Source: Desulfurobacteriaceae bacterium (lineage in GTDB: Bacteria > Aquificota > Aquificia > Desulfurobacteriales > Desulfurobacteriaceae). From it: a DNA stretch of 62,304 nucleotides. A program made the translations under genes and the position numbers. The stretch spans positions 1 to 62,304 of the forward strand of contig JALSNF010000006.1 in the NCBI GenBank assembly GCA_026987115.1, read 5' to 3'. Of the stretch, positions 24,784-33,312 are shown piece by piece. The first letter of the stretch is position 1, and the number at the start of each line of letters is the position of its first letter. A model generated the notes under the pieces. It had not been told where the DNA came from. It did not search any database and saw only the letters and a list, made by a program, of their open reading frames with translations.

Positions 24784-25896
24784 CTATAAAAGGGAGGAAA
24801 TTAGCGTCCCAACTACTGCGTTGTAGGTGAAAAGCCCCTTTTTACCAATTCTTAATACTGGCCTGTTGTAAACCAGTAGTCCTTCTTCAAGTAAAGAGTT
24901 TACGGGCTCTCTCTTTGATAATTCTTCAAAGGCTTCTCTTATTTTCAGTTCTTCTAAGTCTATTCCTTCCGTTAACCTTAATCCCATAAGGAGTTTTAGC
25001 TCAAGGAGCTCCTTTTTTGAATACCTCTCCTCAACTTCTGTTGGGAGCTCTCCCCTTTCAACCTTTTCCCTGTATGCCTTTAAGTCTTTTAGATTCTGTC
25101 TGTAGGTCCTTTCAAGAAACGATGCTGCAGAAGGGCCGAGTCCTAAGTAGTTTTTTAGTTTCCAGTAGCTTATGTTGTGGCGAGATTCAAAGCCTTTTAC
25201 CGCAAAGTTTGACAGTTCGTACTGGGAAAAGCCCCTGTCTTTTAAAAAATCTATGGCGTTGTAGTAGAACTCTGATGTCTCCTCCTCCTCTGGGAGCTTG
25301 ACTTCTCCTTTCCTTACTTTCTCTAAAAGGGGAGTTCCCTCGTAAAGAGTTAAGGCGTAGAGGGAGATGTGTTTTATTGGGTAGGAAGTTATTACTTCAA
25401 GTTCCTTTAAGAGTTCCTCTAGGGTTTGGCCGGGGGCTCCGTATATAAGGTCAACTGACACATTTGAAAAGACGCTAAGGGAGTTTTCAATTGCCTTTAA
25501 ATTCTCTTTTGCCGTATTTTGCCTTTTTAGTGCTCTTAAAACCCTATCGTTTAAGCTTTGAATCCCTAAGCTTATCCTGTTTATACCAACCTCTTTGTAC
25601 TCTTTAAGCTTTTCTCTTGTAGCGTCTTCAGGGTTAACCTCAACGCTTACTTCTGAAAACTGGCCGATTCTTGAAAGGACTCCTTCAAAGAAGGGAGCTC
25701 CCATTAAGGACGGAGTTCCTCCTCCAAAGTAAACTGTTGGAAACTGATTGAATTGGGGGGCGTTAAGGTTGAGCTCCTTTAAGATTAATTTTAGGTAATC
25801 TCCCCTTTCTCCTTTTTCTAAAGAGTAAAAGTCACAGTAGATACACTTCTTCCTACAAAAGGGGACATGCACATAAAGGGAGCTAACCTCTTCCAT
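24784..25896 (-). CDS. hemW: HemW-family radical SAM protein (coproporphyrinogen oxidase-like)
   Basis: 370 residues from ATG at 25896 (MEEVSSLYVHVPFC); a TTG at 25911 would add five. The radical SAM motif CRKKCIYCDF has the C-x3-C-x2-C pattern with Phe at the position where HemN has a fourth Cys, placing it in the HemW group. HemW binds heme and probably inserts it into proteins; it is often misnamed oxygen-independent coproporphyrinogen oxidase. The GGGTPSL motif and VSVDLIYGAPGQT block also fit. The start overlaps the TPR gene by 14 bases. Heme delivery is relevant to the cytochromes in this window. Confidence 0.88.
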   Translation of the reverse strand: MEEVSSLYVHVPFCRKKCIYCDFYSLEKGERGDYLKLILKELNLNAPQFNQFPTVYFGGGTPSLMGAPFFEGVLSRIGQFSEVSVEVNPEDATREKLKEYKEVGINRISLGIQSLNDRVLRALKRQNTAKENLKAIENSLSVFSNVSVDLIYGAPGQTLEELLKELEVITSYPIKHISLYALTLYEGTPLLEKVRKGEVKLPEEEETSEFYYNAIDFLKDRGFSQYELSNFAVKGFESRHNISYWKLKNYLGLGPSAASFLERTYRQNLKDLKAYREKVERGELPTEVEERYSKKELLELKLLMGLRLTEGIDLEELKIREAFEELSKREPVNSLLEEGLLVYNRPVLRIGKKGLFTYNAVVGTLISSLL

Positions 25897-27343
25897 TAAT
25901 TTCCTTTTCAAGTTCCTCTATTTTCCTTTTAAGTTCTTCGTCCTCTTTCAGCACTTTTGCAGCTTCTTTGTACCAGGTTAGAGCTTTCTCTTTATCCCCT
26001 GACTCTTTATAAATTTCCCCTACTAATCCCTTTAACCTAGCTTTCTCTTCCTCTTTAAAGCTTTCCCTCTCTATTTGGTCAAATAGGAATGATAGGGCTT
26101 GTGAAAACTCTCCCTTGTTTTTTAGGGCTTCAGCTATGATTGCAGTTGCCTTTAAGGCCTGCCTTGTGTTGAGTGCCCTTTTGGCACTCTCAATGGCTTC
26201 ATCGTATCTCCCGAGTCCTAAAAGAGCTTCTGCAACGGAGATAAACTTGGTTCCGTCCTTTGAGAGCTCCATTACTTCTTCTTTTAAGTTATTTTCCTTA
26301 ATTTCTTGTTCTTTAAAGTCTTCAATTGCCTCTTCAAGGACTTGGAGGACCTCTTCAGGCTCTGGGAGCTCTGTGGTCTCTTCCTCTAAAGAGAGAGGGA
26401 CTTCTTCTAGGGAAACTTTTGTTTTAGCTACGATTTTGTTATAGAGGTTGCTGTCTATGAGCTTAAGCCTGTTGAGGAACTCTTCCGCCTCTTCAACTTC
26501 CCCAAGCTTAAGCTCTATTAGACTCAACAGAGCATACTTTAACCTTGGACGGCTTAAACCTTTTGCAAAGCTACTTAAAAAGTCAAGGGCTTCATTTCTT
26601 TTAAACACTTCAACCGTAAAGTTTAAAAAATCCAAGTCTGTGCTGTAGTTTACGAGCACTTTCTCAAGTATCTTTATAGCCTTTTTTCTGTCTATGTAAG
26701 GTAGAGTTTCTACTATTTGTCTGTCTATGTTCTCCCTTCTCTCTATTTTCCTTGCCTTTAAGAGGGTCCTTAATGCACCGTTAAAGTTCTTTAGAGGTAG
26801 GTACATGTTAGCAGCAAGCATAAAGTTAACTAAGGCTTTCTCTTTTTCTCCTTTTGTGTGCAGGATGTCTCCGTATTTCTCAAAGAAAACCGGATGGAAT
26901 CCCTCGTTTACGAATTCTTCAATTAGTTCCCTTAGTATTTTCTCCTTTACTTTTGAATTTTTTGCTTTCTTATATCCCTCAAGTAAGAGTTTAAAGGCTT
27001 CGTAGTAGAGCTCTTTCTTTTTATATATATCTACCAAAAGCCTAATTGCCTTAATGTTTGTCGGGTTTATCTTTAAAATCCTCTTTAAGACGGGTATTGC
27101 CAAGTCGTAGTAATCTTCTTCTACTTTCTTCTTTGCAAAGTTTAGCAGTACCTCTTCTGCCTCTTCTTTCTTTCCCAGCTTTACTAAAGCTTCTGCATAG
27201 TGTCTGAGAGTTGAGAGCTCTTGAGGTTTTTCTTTAAGGAGTTTCTTTCCCAGCCTCTCAATTTCCAGATAGTCCTTTTTCTCTACCGCTTCAAGGAAGA
27301 TTTCCTCGTCGCTTTTTTTCCTAAAAAGGTCAAAGAGGCCCAA
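25883..27343 (-). CDS. tetratricopeptide-repeat protein
   Basis: 486 residues of mostly helical repeats. TPR-like pairs are visible from about residue 25 (LEIERLGKKLLKEKPQELS) through the N-terminal 250 residues, and again near 375-475 (LLGLGRYDEAIESAKRAL, EIYKESGDKEKALTWYKEAA). A Glu-rich linker sits between them (about 315-355). There is no signal peptide; it is probably a cytoplasmic scaffold. The start is TTG at 27343 after AAGGAGG. Its function is unknown. It overlaps hemW downstream and is divergent from the HhH-GPD gene. Confidence 0.8.
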   Translation of the reverse strand: MGLFDLFRKKSDEEIFLEAVEKKDYLEIERLGKKLLKEKPQELSTLRHYAEALVKLGKKEEAEEVLLNFAKKKVEEDYYDLAIPVLKRILKINPTNIKAIRLLVDIYKKKELYYEAFKLLLEGYKKAKNSKVKEKILRELIEEFVNEGFHPVFFEKYGDILHTKGEKEKALVNFMLAANMYLPLKNFNGALRTLLKARKIERRENIDRQIVETLPYIDRKKAIKILEKVLVNYSTDLDFLNFTVEVFKRNEALDFLSSFAKGLSRPRLKYALLSLIELKLGEVEEAEEFLNRLKLIDSNLYNKIVAKTKVSLEEVPLSLEEETTELPEPEEVLQVLEEAIEDFKEQEIKENNLKEEVMELSKDGTKFISVAEALLGLGRYDEAIESAKRALNTRQALKATAIIAEALKNKGEFSQALSFLFDQIERESFKEEEKARLKGLVGEIYKESGDKEKALTWYKEAAKVLKEDEELKRKIEELEKEINGRG

Positions 27344-27411
27344 CTTTCCTCCTTAAGTTTCATTTTCAGAGACTATTATAATAGAGCTAATTTAATAGAG
27401 GAGGGAGAGTT

Positions 27412-28296
27412 TTGAGCAAAGTTCAGCTGGAGCTCTATCCGGAAAGGGGAAAGGAGGTTGCTTTTAGGTTGGAAAAGGCTTTAGAGGAAGGGGGGATATT
27501 TGGACACAAGGAGCTCCCTGACGACCTTTTGACCGAACTTCTAGGTGAGCTTAGTCTTGAAAAGACGCTCTTAGTTATTACTTTAACTACGGCCTTAGAC
27601 TACATGAGGAACGCAAAAGAGTTGTGGGAAAGTTCAATTAATACCCTTAAAGATGAAGAGGTAAGTTGGGTTTTTGAGCCTAACGAGGTCTCAAGGAGGG
27701 AAGAAAAGGAGCTCCTTTGGGCTTTAAAAAAGCACGGCCTTGCAAAGAAGAAACACAAAGACCTTGAAATCTGGAAGAGGATTTCCCTTTCCTTGGGGGA
27801 GTCCTACGGTGGGAGCGTGGTAAAGCTCTTTGAAGAATACGACTACGATGTTAAAAGGATGTTTGAAGACTTCTTAGAAAACAGGAAAGGTGAGTTTCCG
27901 AGCCTCTCTGGGATAAAGATATTTCCCCACTGGATTAGGAGTATTAAGGAGAAGCTGAAACTTCCCTTTAAGAACTTAAAGGAGCTCCCCATACCGGTAG
28001 ATGTGCACGTTGCAAGGGCTACATTTACAACCGGTTGCATAAGAGGGAAGTACTCTTCTAAGGGGATTACCGAAACTATAAGGAAAAGGGTTATAGAGCT
28101 TTGGAGGGAGGCTTTGAAGGACAGCGACTTAGCTCCCATAGAGCTCTTTCGTCCCCTTTGGCTTTTAAGCAAGTACGGTTGCCACTACAGGAAAGACGGG
28201 GAAAGGCCTAAGCTTAACAACTGTCCCGTAAGGGAGTTTTGCGTGGAAGGCAAAGTCCTTATAACCTCTTCAAAGGTGGAGATTGATACGCTATGA
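27412..28296 (+). CDS. HhH-GPD-like Fe-S protein, possible DNA glycosylase
   Basis: 294 residues. LPIPVDVHVARATFTTG (about 198-214) matches the catalytic Asp segment of HhH-GPD glycosylases. The C-terminus has C257, C271 and C277 (NNCPVREFC), an iron-sulfur loop like that of endonuclease III but with an altered spacing (C-x13-C-x5-C) and one earlier Cys in TTGC. No clear catalytic Lys was found. I cannot name a subfamily. The start is TTG at 27412 after GGAGGGAG, with a TATAAT at 27377 upstream. The stop overlaps the pseudopilin ATG (ATGA). Confidence 0.6.
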   Translation: MSKVQLELYPERGKEVAFRLEKALEEGGIFGHKELPDDLLTELLGELSLEKTLLVITLTTALDYMRNAKELWESSINTLKDEEVSWVFEPNEVSRREEKELLWALKKHGLAKKKHKDLEIWKRISLSLGESYGGSVVKLFEEYDYDVKRMFEDFLENRKGEFPSLSGIKIFPHWIRSIKEKLKLPFKNLKELPIPVDVHVARATFTTGCIRGKYSSKGITETIRKRVIELWREALKDSDLAPIELFRPLWLLSKYGCHYRKDGERPKLNNCPVREFCVEGKVLITSSKVEIDTL

Positions 28297-28778
28297 GGGC
28301 TTTCTCCCTGCTGGAGCTCTTAATCGTTTTAGTTATACTGAGCTTAACTCTCCTTTTGGCTTTTCCCTCTTTTTATAGGCGCTCTCTAAACTCAGAGGAC
28401 GCTTTTAAAAACAGGTATAGGGCTTTTGTTGGGGAGCTCTTTTCCTTTGGGAGCTCCCCGGAGCTCTGTTTTGACTTTAAGAGGAATTTACTTTCCTCTG
28501 GTGGAGAGAGTTTAAGTTTTCCTTACCCTTTAGAGTCGGTAGTCGTTCCGGGAAGGCTAGTCAGTAGGGAGCTTACTAGTAAGTTCTGTTTTAAGCTAAA
28601 AGGGGTTTCCTGTTTCGTGGTAAATTTAAGGAAGGGAGACGGCTACCTTTCTCTCTTTAGCCTTTTCCCATCTGGAGAGACTTCTTTTCTAACTCTTAAC
28701 CAGTCTCAAGAGGAAACTTTAAAGGATAAGGTTCTTAAAGGGAGGGTAGAGGAATGGTTCAGTTATTACTCATATTAA
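28293..28778 (+). CDS. type IV pilin-like / pseudopilin protein
   Basis: 161 residues with a prepilin-type N-terminus: MRAFSLLELLIVLVILSLTL. The peptidase would cut between Ala3 and Phe4; Glu at position +5 is present. Ala replaces the usual Gly before the cut site. The rest has the GspH-like C-terminal style with two Cys, and lacks a full globular match. It overlaps the previous gene by four bases and the next by 25. It is probably a minor pilin or secretion pseudopilin. pilT, further right, could power the same machine, although it is not in this operon. Confidence 0.75.
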   Translation: MRAFSLLELLIVLVILSLTLLLAFPSFYRRSLNSEDAFKNRYRAFVGELFSFGSSPELCFDFKRNLLSSGGESLSFPYPLESVVVPGRLVSRELTSKFCFKLKGVSCFVVNLRKGDGYLSLFSLFPSGETSFLTLNQSQEETLKDKVLKGRVEEWFSYYSY

Positions 28779-28999
28779 ATTTCTTTTCTCTCGTTGCTCT
28801 TTTCCTCTTTTTGATAGCCTTCTACTTTTCTTTTAAGTCTTTATCTTTTAGGGTTGAAGAGTTGGAAAGGGAGCTCTTAAAATTATCTGGGGAGCTCTCA
28901 GAGCTTAAAATTTTCTCTGAAGAGCTTGAAAGCAAGCTCTCTTCCCTTAAAAGGGAAGTTTCAATTCTCTATGAAAAGGTAGGTATAAGGAGGCTTTGA
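28754..28999 (+). CDS. small membrane-anchored coiled-coil protein
   Basis: 81 residues. One N-terminal helix (about 4-26) is followed by a charged heptad-rich segment (VEELERELLKLSGELSEL and ESKLSSLKREVSILYEKV), so a membrane-anchored coiled coil facing one side. No family recognised. Its position between the pseudopilin and argF, with overlaps on both sides, suggests it is translated with the pseudopilin. The stop TGA overlaps the argF ATG. Confidence 0.55.
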   Translation: MVQLLLILNFFSLVALFLFLIAFYFSFKSLSFRVEELERELLKLSGELSELKIFSEELESKLSSLKREVSILYEKVGIRRL

Positions 29000-29928
29000 T
29001 GAAAGACTTTGTCTCAATGCTTAATGCCGACAGGCTCTTTATAGAGAACATAATTTCCCTTTCTGCTTTCTTAAAAGAGAAAGTGAAGAAGGGGGAGCTT
29101 TATAGGCCTTTAGACGGCTTTACTGCTGCCCTTATCTTTGAAAAACCCTCTACCAGAACGAGGGTCTCCTTTGAAGTTGGAGTTTATCAACTTGGAGGGC
29201 ACGGAGTTTACATGGATACGAAAGGCTCTCAACTTGGAAGGGGAGAGCCGATTAAGGATACTGCAAGGGTCCTTTCAAGGTACGTTGACCTTATAGTTAT
29301 AAGGACCTTTTCCCAAAAGAGGGTTGAAGAGCTCGCCCTTTACTCTGATGTTCCCGTTATAAACGCTTTAACCGATGAAGAACACCCTTGCCAAGTCCTT
29401 GCTGACCTTTTTACTATATGGGAGTATAAAGGGAGGCTTGAAGGGTTAAAAGTGGCTTATGTAGGGGACGGGAACAACATGTGCAACTCTTGGCTTATAG
29501 GCGCCGCTTATGTGGGAATGGAGTTTTACGCTGCAACTCCCAAAGGGTACGAGCCTTTGCCCTTTTACGTTGAGAAGGCTAAGGAGATTGCAGAAAAGAC
29601 GGGAGCTAAAATCGTTTTGACCAACGACCCAGTTGAAGCTGTAAGAGAAGCTGATGTCGTTTACACAGACGTTTGGGCTTCTATGGGACAGGAGGAGGAG
29701 GCTTCAAAGAGAAGGGAGCTCTTTATGGATTATCAAGTTAACCAAGAACTTGTAAAGCACGCAAAGCCAGACTACCTCTTTATGCACTGTCTTCCTGCCC
29801 ACAGGGGAGAAGAGGTAGTTGAAGAGGTTATAGAGGGGAATAACTCTGTTGTCTGGGAGCAGGCGGAAAACCGCCTTCACACCCAGAAGGCCTTGATTTT
29901 AAAGTTGGTAAGGAAAGTTAAACCTTAA
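28999..29928 (+). CDS. argF: ornithine carbamoyltransferase
   Basis: 309 residues from ATG at 28999; the TTG just before it is in frame, but AGGAGG is five bases from the ATG. The enzyme makes citrulline from ornithine and carbamoyl phosphate. The carbamoyl phosphate site is STRTR within FEKPSTRTRVSFEVG; the HPCQVLADL and MHCLPAHRGEEV blocks complete the ornithine carbamoyltransferase signature and separate it from aspartate carbamoyltransferase. It ends before a hairpin shared with valS. No other arginine gene is in the window. Confidence 0.96.
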   Translation: MKDFVSMLNADRLFIENIISLSAFLKEKVKKGELYRPLDGFTAALIFEKPSTRTRVSFEVGVYQLGGHGVYMDTKGSQLGRGEPIKDTARVLSRYVDLIVIRTFSQKRVEELALYSDVPVINALTDEEHPCQVLADLFTIWEYKGRLEGLKVAYVGDGNNMCNSWLIGAAYVGMEFYAATPKGYEPLPFYVEKAKEIAEKTGAKIVLTNDPVEAVREADVVYTDVWASMGQEEEASKRRELFMDYQVNQELVKHAKPDYLFMHCLPAHRGEEVVEEVIEGNNSVVWEQAENRLHTQKALILKLVRKVKP

Positions 29929-29935
29929 AGGGAAG

Positions 29936-29951
29936 AGCCCCGAAAGGGGCT
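29936..29951. terminator. hairpin between convergent argF and valS
   Basis: AGCCCC, loop GAAA, GGGGCT: a 6-bp GC-rich stem with a GNRA tetraloop directly downstream of argF. Its last bases are in the valS stop codon. The T tract after it (GATTTTT) is short and set back, so it may be a weak bidirectional terminator. Confidence 0.55.
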
Positions 29952-32577
29952 AAGTGAGATTTTTAAGCTGAGATAGGGTTTTCTCCAATTTTAAGTGGAG
30001 CTCTCTTGCCTCCCTTAACTCTTCTTTGTTCTTCTCAACTACCTCTTTGGGAGCTCTCTCTAAGAAGTTCTTGTTAGAGAGTTTCTTTTCAAGCTTTTCT
30101 ATCTCTTTGCTCAACTTTTTAAGTTTCTTTTCTAACCTCTCTATCTCTTTTTCTAGGTCAATTAGCTCACCTACTTTCACGTAAACTTCAAGTTCCGGCA
30201 AGAAGAAAGAGAGAGTTTGAGAGGGTTGAGTCTCTGTAAGGGATATCCTTGAAACTCTGGCCAACTGCTTTATTGAAGGTTCTAGTTTGCTTATTACTTT
30301 AAGGAGCTCCTGGTTTGAGCTCTTTATGAAAACCTCTACCTCTTGTGATGGAGGAATTGAGAGCTCTGCCTTTAAGTTCCTAACTCCCCTAATTAACTCC
30401 TTCACCACCTCTACAAGCTCTGCAGTTTTCGGAAATGAACAGCACTCTTTACTTGGCCAAGGTGCTATTACTATAGACTCTGCGTCCTTATTTGGAAGCT
30501 TCTGGTATATCTCTTCCGTTATAAACGGCATTATAGGGTGAAGTAGCTTCATTGAGTCCCTTAAAACTAAAAGTAGAGTATGGGCTGCAGCCCTTTTCTC
30601 CTTTTCACTTCCTCTATATAACCTGTGCTTTGTAAACTCAACGTACCAGTCTGCAAGCTCGTTCCAGATAAAGTGGTAAACTGCCTTTGCCGCGTCGTTA
30701 AACCTGTAGTTCTCAAGTGCCCTGTCGTACTCCTCAACTGCTTGGGAGAACTTAGTTAATATCCACAGGTCTTCTGGGTAGTAATCTGTCTCCCCTTCTG
30801 GCTTTATCCCCTCTGTTGTAGTTAAAACGAACCTTGCAACGTTCCACACCTTGTTTGCAAAGTGCCTGTACCCTTCAATTATCCTCTCTGAAAGCCTTAT
30901 GTCCCTTCCCTGTGCTGCAAGTGCAGTAAGCGTAAACCTTAAAGTGTCAGCTCCGTACTTCTCTACCATCTCCAAGGGGTCTATTACGTTTCCCTTGGTC
31001 TTGCTCATCTTCTGGCCCTTTTCGTCCCTAACAAGGGCGTGAACGTAAACGTCAGAAAAGGGTCTTTTCCCTGTAAAGTGGTAGCCCATCATCATCATCC
31101 TTGCTACCCAGAAGAAGATAATGTCAAAGCCTGTGACTAAAAGGTCTGTTGGGTAAAATGCCTTTAAGTCTTGTGTCTCCTCTGGCCAGCCGAAAACTCC
31201 AAAAGGCCAAAGGGAAGAGCTAAACCAGGTATCTAGAACATCTTCATCCTGCTTTAGATTCTCGCTTCCACAGTTCTCACACTTTTTAGGTGTCTCTTCA
31301 CTTACGTTTACGTGGCCACACTCAAGGCAGTACCAAGCAGGTATCCTGTGGCCCCACCATATCTGGCGTGAAATACACCAGTCCCTTATGTTGTACATCC
31401 AGTCAAAGAAGGTGTTTTCCCACTGTTTAGGTATAAACTTAACTTCTCCGCTTTTTACAGCCTCTATTGCCCTTTCTGCTAAAGGTTTTGTCTTTACGAA
31501 CCACTGCTCGGTTAGGTAGGGCTCTATTACGGTTTTACACCTGTAGCAGTGGCCTACAGAGTGGGTGTGAGGTTCAACTTTCTCTAAGAGTCCCTCTTCA
31601 TTTAAAAGGGAGACTATCGCTTCCCTTGCTTCAAACCTGTCTAAACCTTTAAAGGGAGCAACGGTAATCCTTCCCCAATCGTCCATTATCTGAATTGAGG
31701 GAAGGCCGTGCCTTTGGGCTATTTCATAGTCGTTAAAGTCGTGTGCTGGAGTTATCTTTACGGCTCCTGTTCCAAACTCTGGGTCAACATACTCATCGGC
31801 TATTATCGGTATTTCCCTTCCAACTATTGGAAGCTTAACCTTTTTACCGATTAAATTTTTATACCTGCTGTCTTTCGGGTTAACTGCAACTGCAACGTCT
31901 CCAAGGAGAGTCTCAGGCCTTGTAGTAGCAACTACTATAAAGCCTTCCCCATCAACTAGCGGATATCTTATAAACCAAAGGTTTCCCTGCTCCTCTTCGT
32001 ATTCAACTTCAAGGTCAGAAAGGGCCGTATGGCACCTGGGACACCAGTTTATAAGCCTCTTTCCCCTGTAAATTAGGCCTTCCTTGTATAAGGAGACAAA
32101 GGCTCTCCTTACGGCTTTTGAGAAGCCTTCGTCCATTGTAAACCTTTCCCTTTCCCAGTCGCAGGAGGTTCCTAGTTTCTTAAGCTGGTTTATTATCCTG
32201 CTGCCGTATTTTTCCTTCCATTCCCAGACTCTCTTTAAAAACTCTTCCCTTCCAACGTCGTGGCGGGTTAGTCCTTCTTTAGCAAGCTCCCTCTCAACTA
32301 CCCACTGGGTTGCTATCCCTGCGTGGTCTGTTCCTGGAACCCAGCATACCTCATACCCCTTCATCCTTTTCCACCTGCATATAACGTCCTGAAGGGTTGA
32401 GTTTAAGGCGTGCCCTACGTGGAGAACTCCCGTTACATTGGGAGGAGGTAAAACGACGCTGAACTTTTCCTTTTCTCCTTTAATAACTTTTTCTGAGTCT
32501 GCGTGGAAAAAGCCCTTTTCAAGCCAGAAGTTGTACCACTTATCTTCAAATAGTTGAGGGTTGTAGGTTGTTTCCAT
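29950..32577 (-). CDS. valS: valyl-tRNA synthetase
   Basis: 875-residue class I synthetase that charges tRNA-Val and edits Thr. The HIGH-type motif is HVGHAL and the KMSKS-type motif is KMSKTKGN. The CP1 editing domain (about 190-330) has TTRPETLLGD. Four cysteines (CLECGH, CENCG) form a zinc site. The C-terminal 65 residues are a coiled coil (IERLEKKLKKLSKEIEKL), the usual tRNA-binding arm. The ATG is preceded by GGGAGG. It is divergent from the tRNA-Arg gene. Confidence 0.98.
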   Translation of the reverse strand: METTYNPQLFEDKWYNFWLEKGFFHADSEKVIKGEKEKFSVVLPPPNVTGVLHVGHALNSTLQDVICRWKRMKGYEVCWVPGTDHAGIATQWVVERELAKEGLTRHDVGREEFLKRVWEWKEKYGSRIINQLKKLGTSCDWERERFTMDEGFSKAVRRAFVSLYKEGLIYRGKRLINWCPRCHTALSDLEVEYEEEQGNLWFIRYPLVDGEGFIVVATTRPETLLGDVAVAVNPKDSRYKNLIGKKVKLPIVGREIPIIADEYVDPEFGTGAVKITPAHDFNDYEIAQRHGLPSIQIMDDWGRITVAPFKGLDRFEAREAIVSLLNEEGLLEKVEPHTHSVGHCYRCKTVIEPYLTEQWFVKTKPLAERAIEAVKSGEVKFIPKQWENTFFDWMYNIRDWCISRQIWWGHRIPAWYCLECGHVNVSEETPKKCENCGSENLKQDEDVLDTWFSSSLWPFGVFGWPEETQDLKAFYPTDLLVTGFDIIFFWVARMMMMGYHFTGKRPFSDVYVHALVRDEKGQKMSKTKGNVIDPLEMVEKYGADTLRFTLTALAAQGRDIRLSERIIEGYRHFANKVWNVARFVLTTTEGIKPEGETDYYPEDLWILTKFSQAVEEYDRALENYRFNDAAKAVYHFIWNELADWYVEFTKHRLYRGSEKEKRAAAHTLLLVLRDSMKLLHPIMPFITEEIYQKLPNKDAESIVIAPWPSKECCSFPKTAELVEVVKELIRGVRNLKAELSIPPSQEVEVFIKSSNQELLKVISKLEPSIKQLARVSRISLTETQPSQTLSFFLPELEVYVKVGELIDLEKEIERLEKKLKKLSKEIEKLEKKLSNKNFLERAPKEVVEKNKEELREARELHLKLEKTLSQLKNLT

Positions 32578-32611
32578 CTTTCCTCCCTTTAAGATTTACC
32601 TTTTGCTTAGG

Positions 32612-32639
32612 TTGAAAACCCATTTAGCAGGGATAAATT
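32612..32639 (+). promoter_or_regulatory. promoter for tRNA-Arg / tadA / tRNA-Ser
   Basis: TTGAAA at 32612-32617 and TAAATT at 32634-32639, 16 bases apart. A start near 32646 would give a leader of only about eight bases before the tRNA. Pattern-based prediction. Confidence 0.45.
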
Positions 32640-32653
32640 TATTCCAGAATTTT

Positions 32654-32730
32654 GCGCCCGTAGCTCAACTGGATAGAGCGTGGGACTACGGATCCCAAGG
32701 TTGCAGGTTCGACTCCTGCCGGGCGCGCCA
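32654..32730 (+). tRNA. tRNA-Arg (anticodon ACG)
   Basis: 77 nt including encoded CCA. The acceptor stem GCGCCCG pairs with CGGGCGC. The D arm is GCTC/GAGC, and the anticodon stem TGGGA/TCCCA holds the loop CTACGGA with anticodon ACG. The T loop is TTCGACT. A34 of this tRNA is the known target of TadA, whose gene begins 15 bases downstream. Confidence 0.97.
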
Positions 32731-32744
32731 CTTAGAGAACCTCT

Positions 32745-33188
32745 ATGGAACACTTAACTTTCCTTAAAGAGGCCCTCAAGGAAGCCAAAAAGGCCTTCTC
32801 TTACGGCGAAGTTCCCATAGGCTCTGTAATTGTAAAGAATGGAGAGGTTATAGCAAGAGCTTTTAACAGAAAGGAGTTCTTGCAAGACCCTACCGCCCAC
32901 GCAGAGCTCTTAGCTATAAGAGAAGCTTCCTTAAAGTTAAACTCCTGGAGGCTTGAAGACTGCGTCCTTTATTCAACCGTTGAGCCCTGCTTTATGTGTG
33001 CCGGTGCTATAATCCAGTCAAGGATTAAAGGGGTGGTTTACTCTGTGCCAGACCCTAAGTTTGGAGGGGTTGAGAGCTTATACTCTCTTTTAAGCGATAG
33101 TAGGGTAAACCACAGGCCCTTTGTTTTAAAAGTTGAGCTTAAAGAGGCTAAAGAGCTCTTAACGGAGTTTTTTAAGCTCTTAAGGTAG
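32745..33188 (+). CDS. tadA: tRNA-specific adenosine deaminase
   Basis: 147-residue zinc deaminase that turns A34 of tRNA-Arg(ACG) into inosine, allowing it to read CGU, CGC and CGA. The HAE motif is in [10 protein letters not shown] and the zinc motif is PCFMCAGAI. The [12 protein letters not shown]-terminus and [16 protein letters not shown] block set it apart from other deaminases. It lies 15 bases after the gene for its own substrate tRNA. Its stop codon TAG ends on the first base of tRNA-Ser, so RNase P processing of the transcript would cut into the stop codon. Confidence 0.96.
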   Translation: MEHLTFLKEALKEAKKAFSYGEVPIGSVIVKNGEVIARAFNRKEFLQDPTAHAELLAIREASLKLNSWRLEDCVLYSTVEPCFMCAGAIIQSRIKGVVYSVPDPKFGGVESLYSLLSDSRVNHRPFVLKVELKEAKELLTEFFKLLR

Positions 33189-33283
33189 GAGAGGTGGCCG
33201 AGCCTGGCTTAAGGCGCCCGACTCGAAATCGGGTGTAGGGGTAAAGGCCCCTACCGCGGGTTCAAATCCCGCCCTCTCCGCCA
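33188..33283 (+). tRNA. tRNA-Ser (anticodon CGA)
   Basis: 96 nt with encoded CCA. The acceptor stem GGAGAGG pairs with CCTCTCC. The anticodon stem CCCGA/TCGGG holds loop CTCGAAA, anticodon CGA. A long variable arm (TAGGGG / CCCCTA) is the type II mark of tRNA-Ser. Its first base is the last base of the tadA stop codon. Confidence 0.96.
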
Positions 33284-33312
33284 ACTTTAAAACCTCTATT
33301 AAGGGAGTTTTT

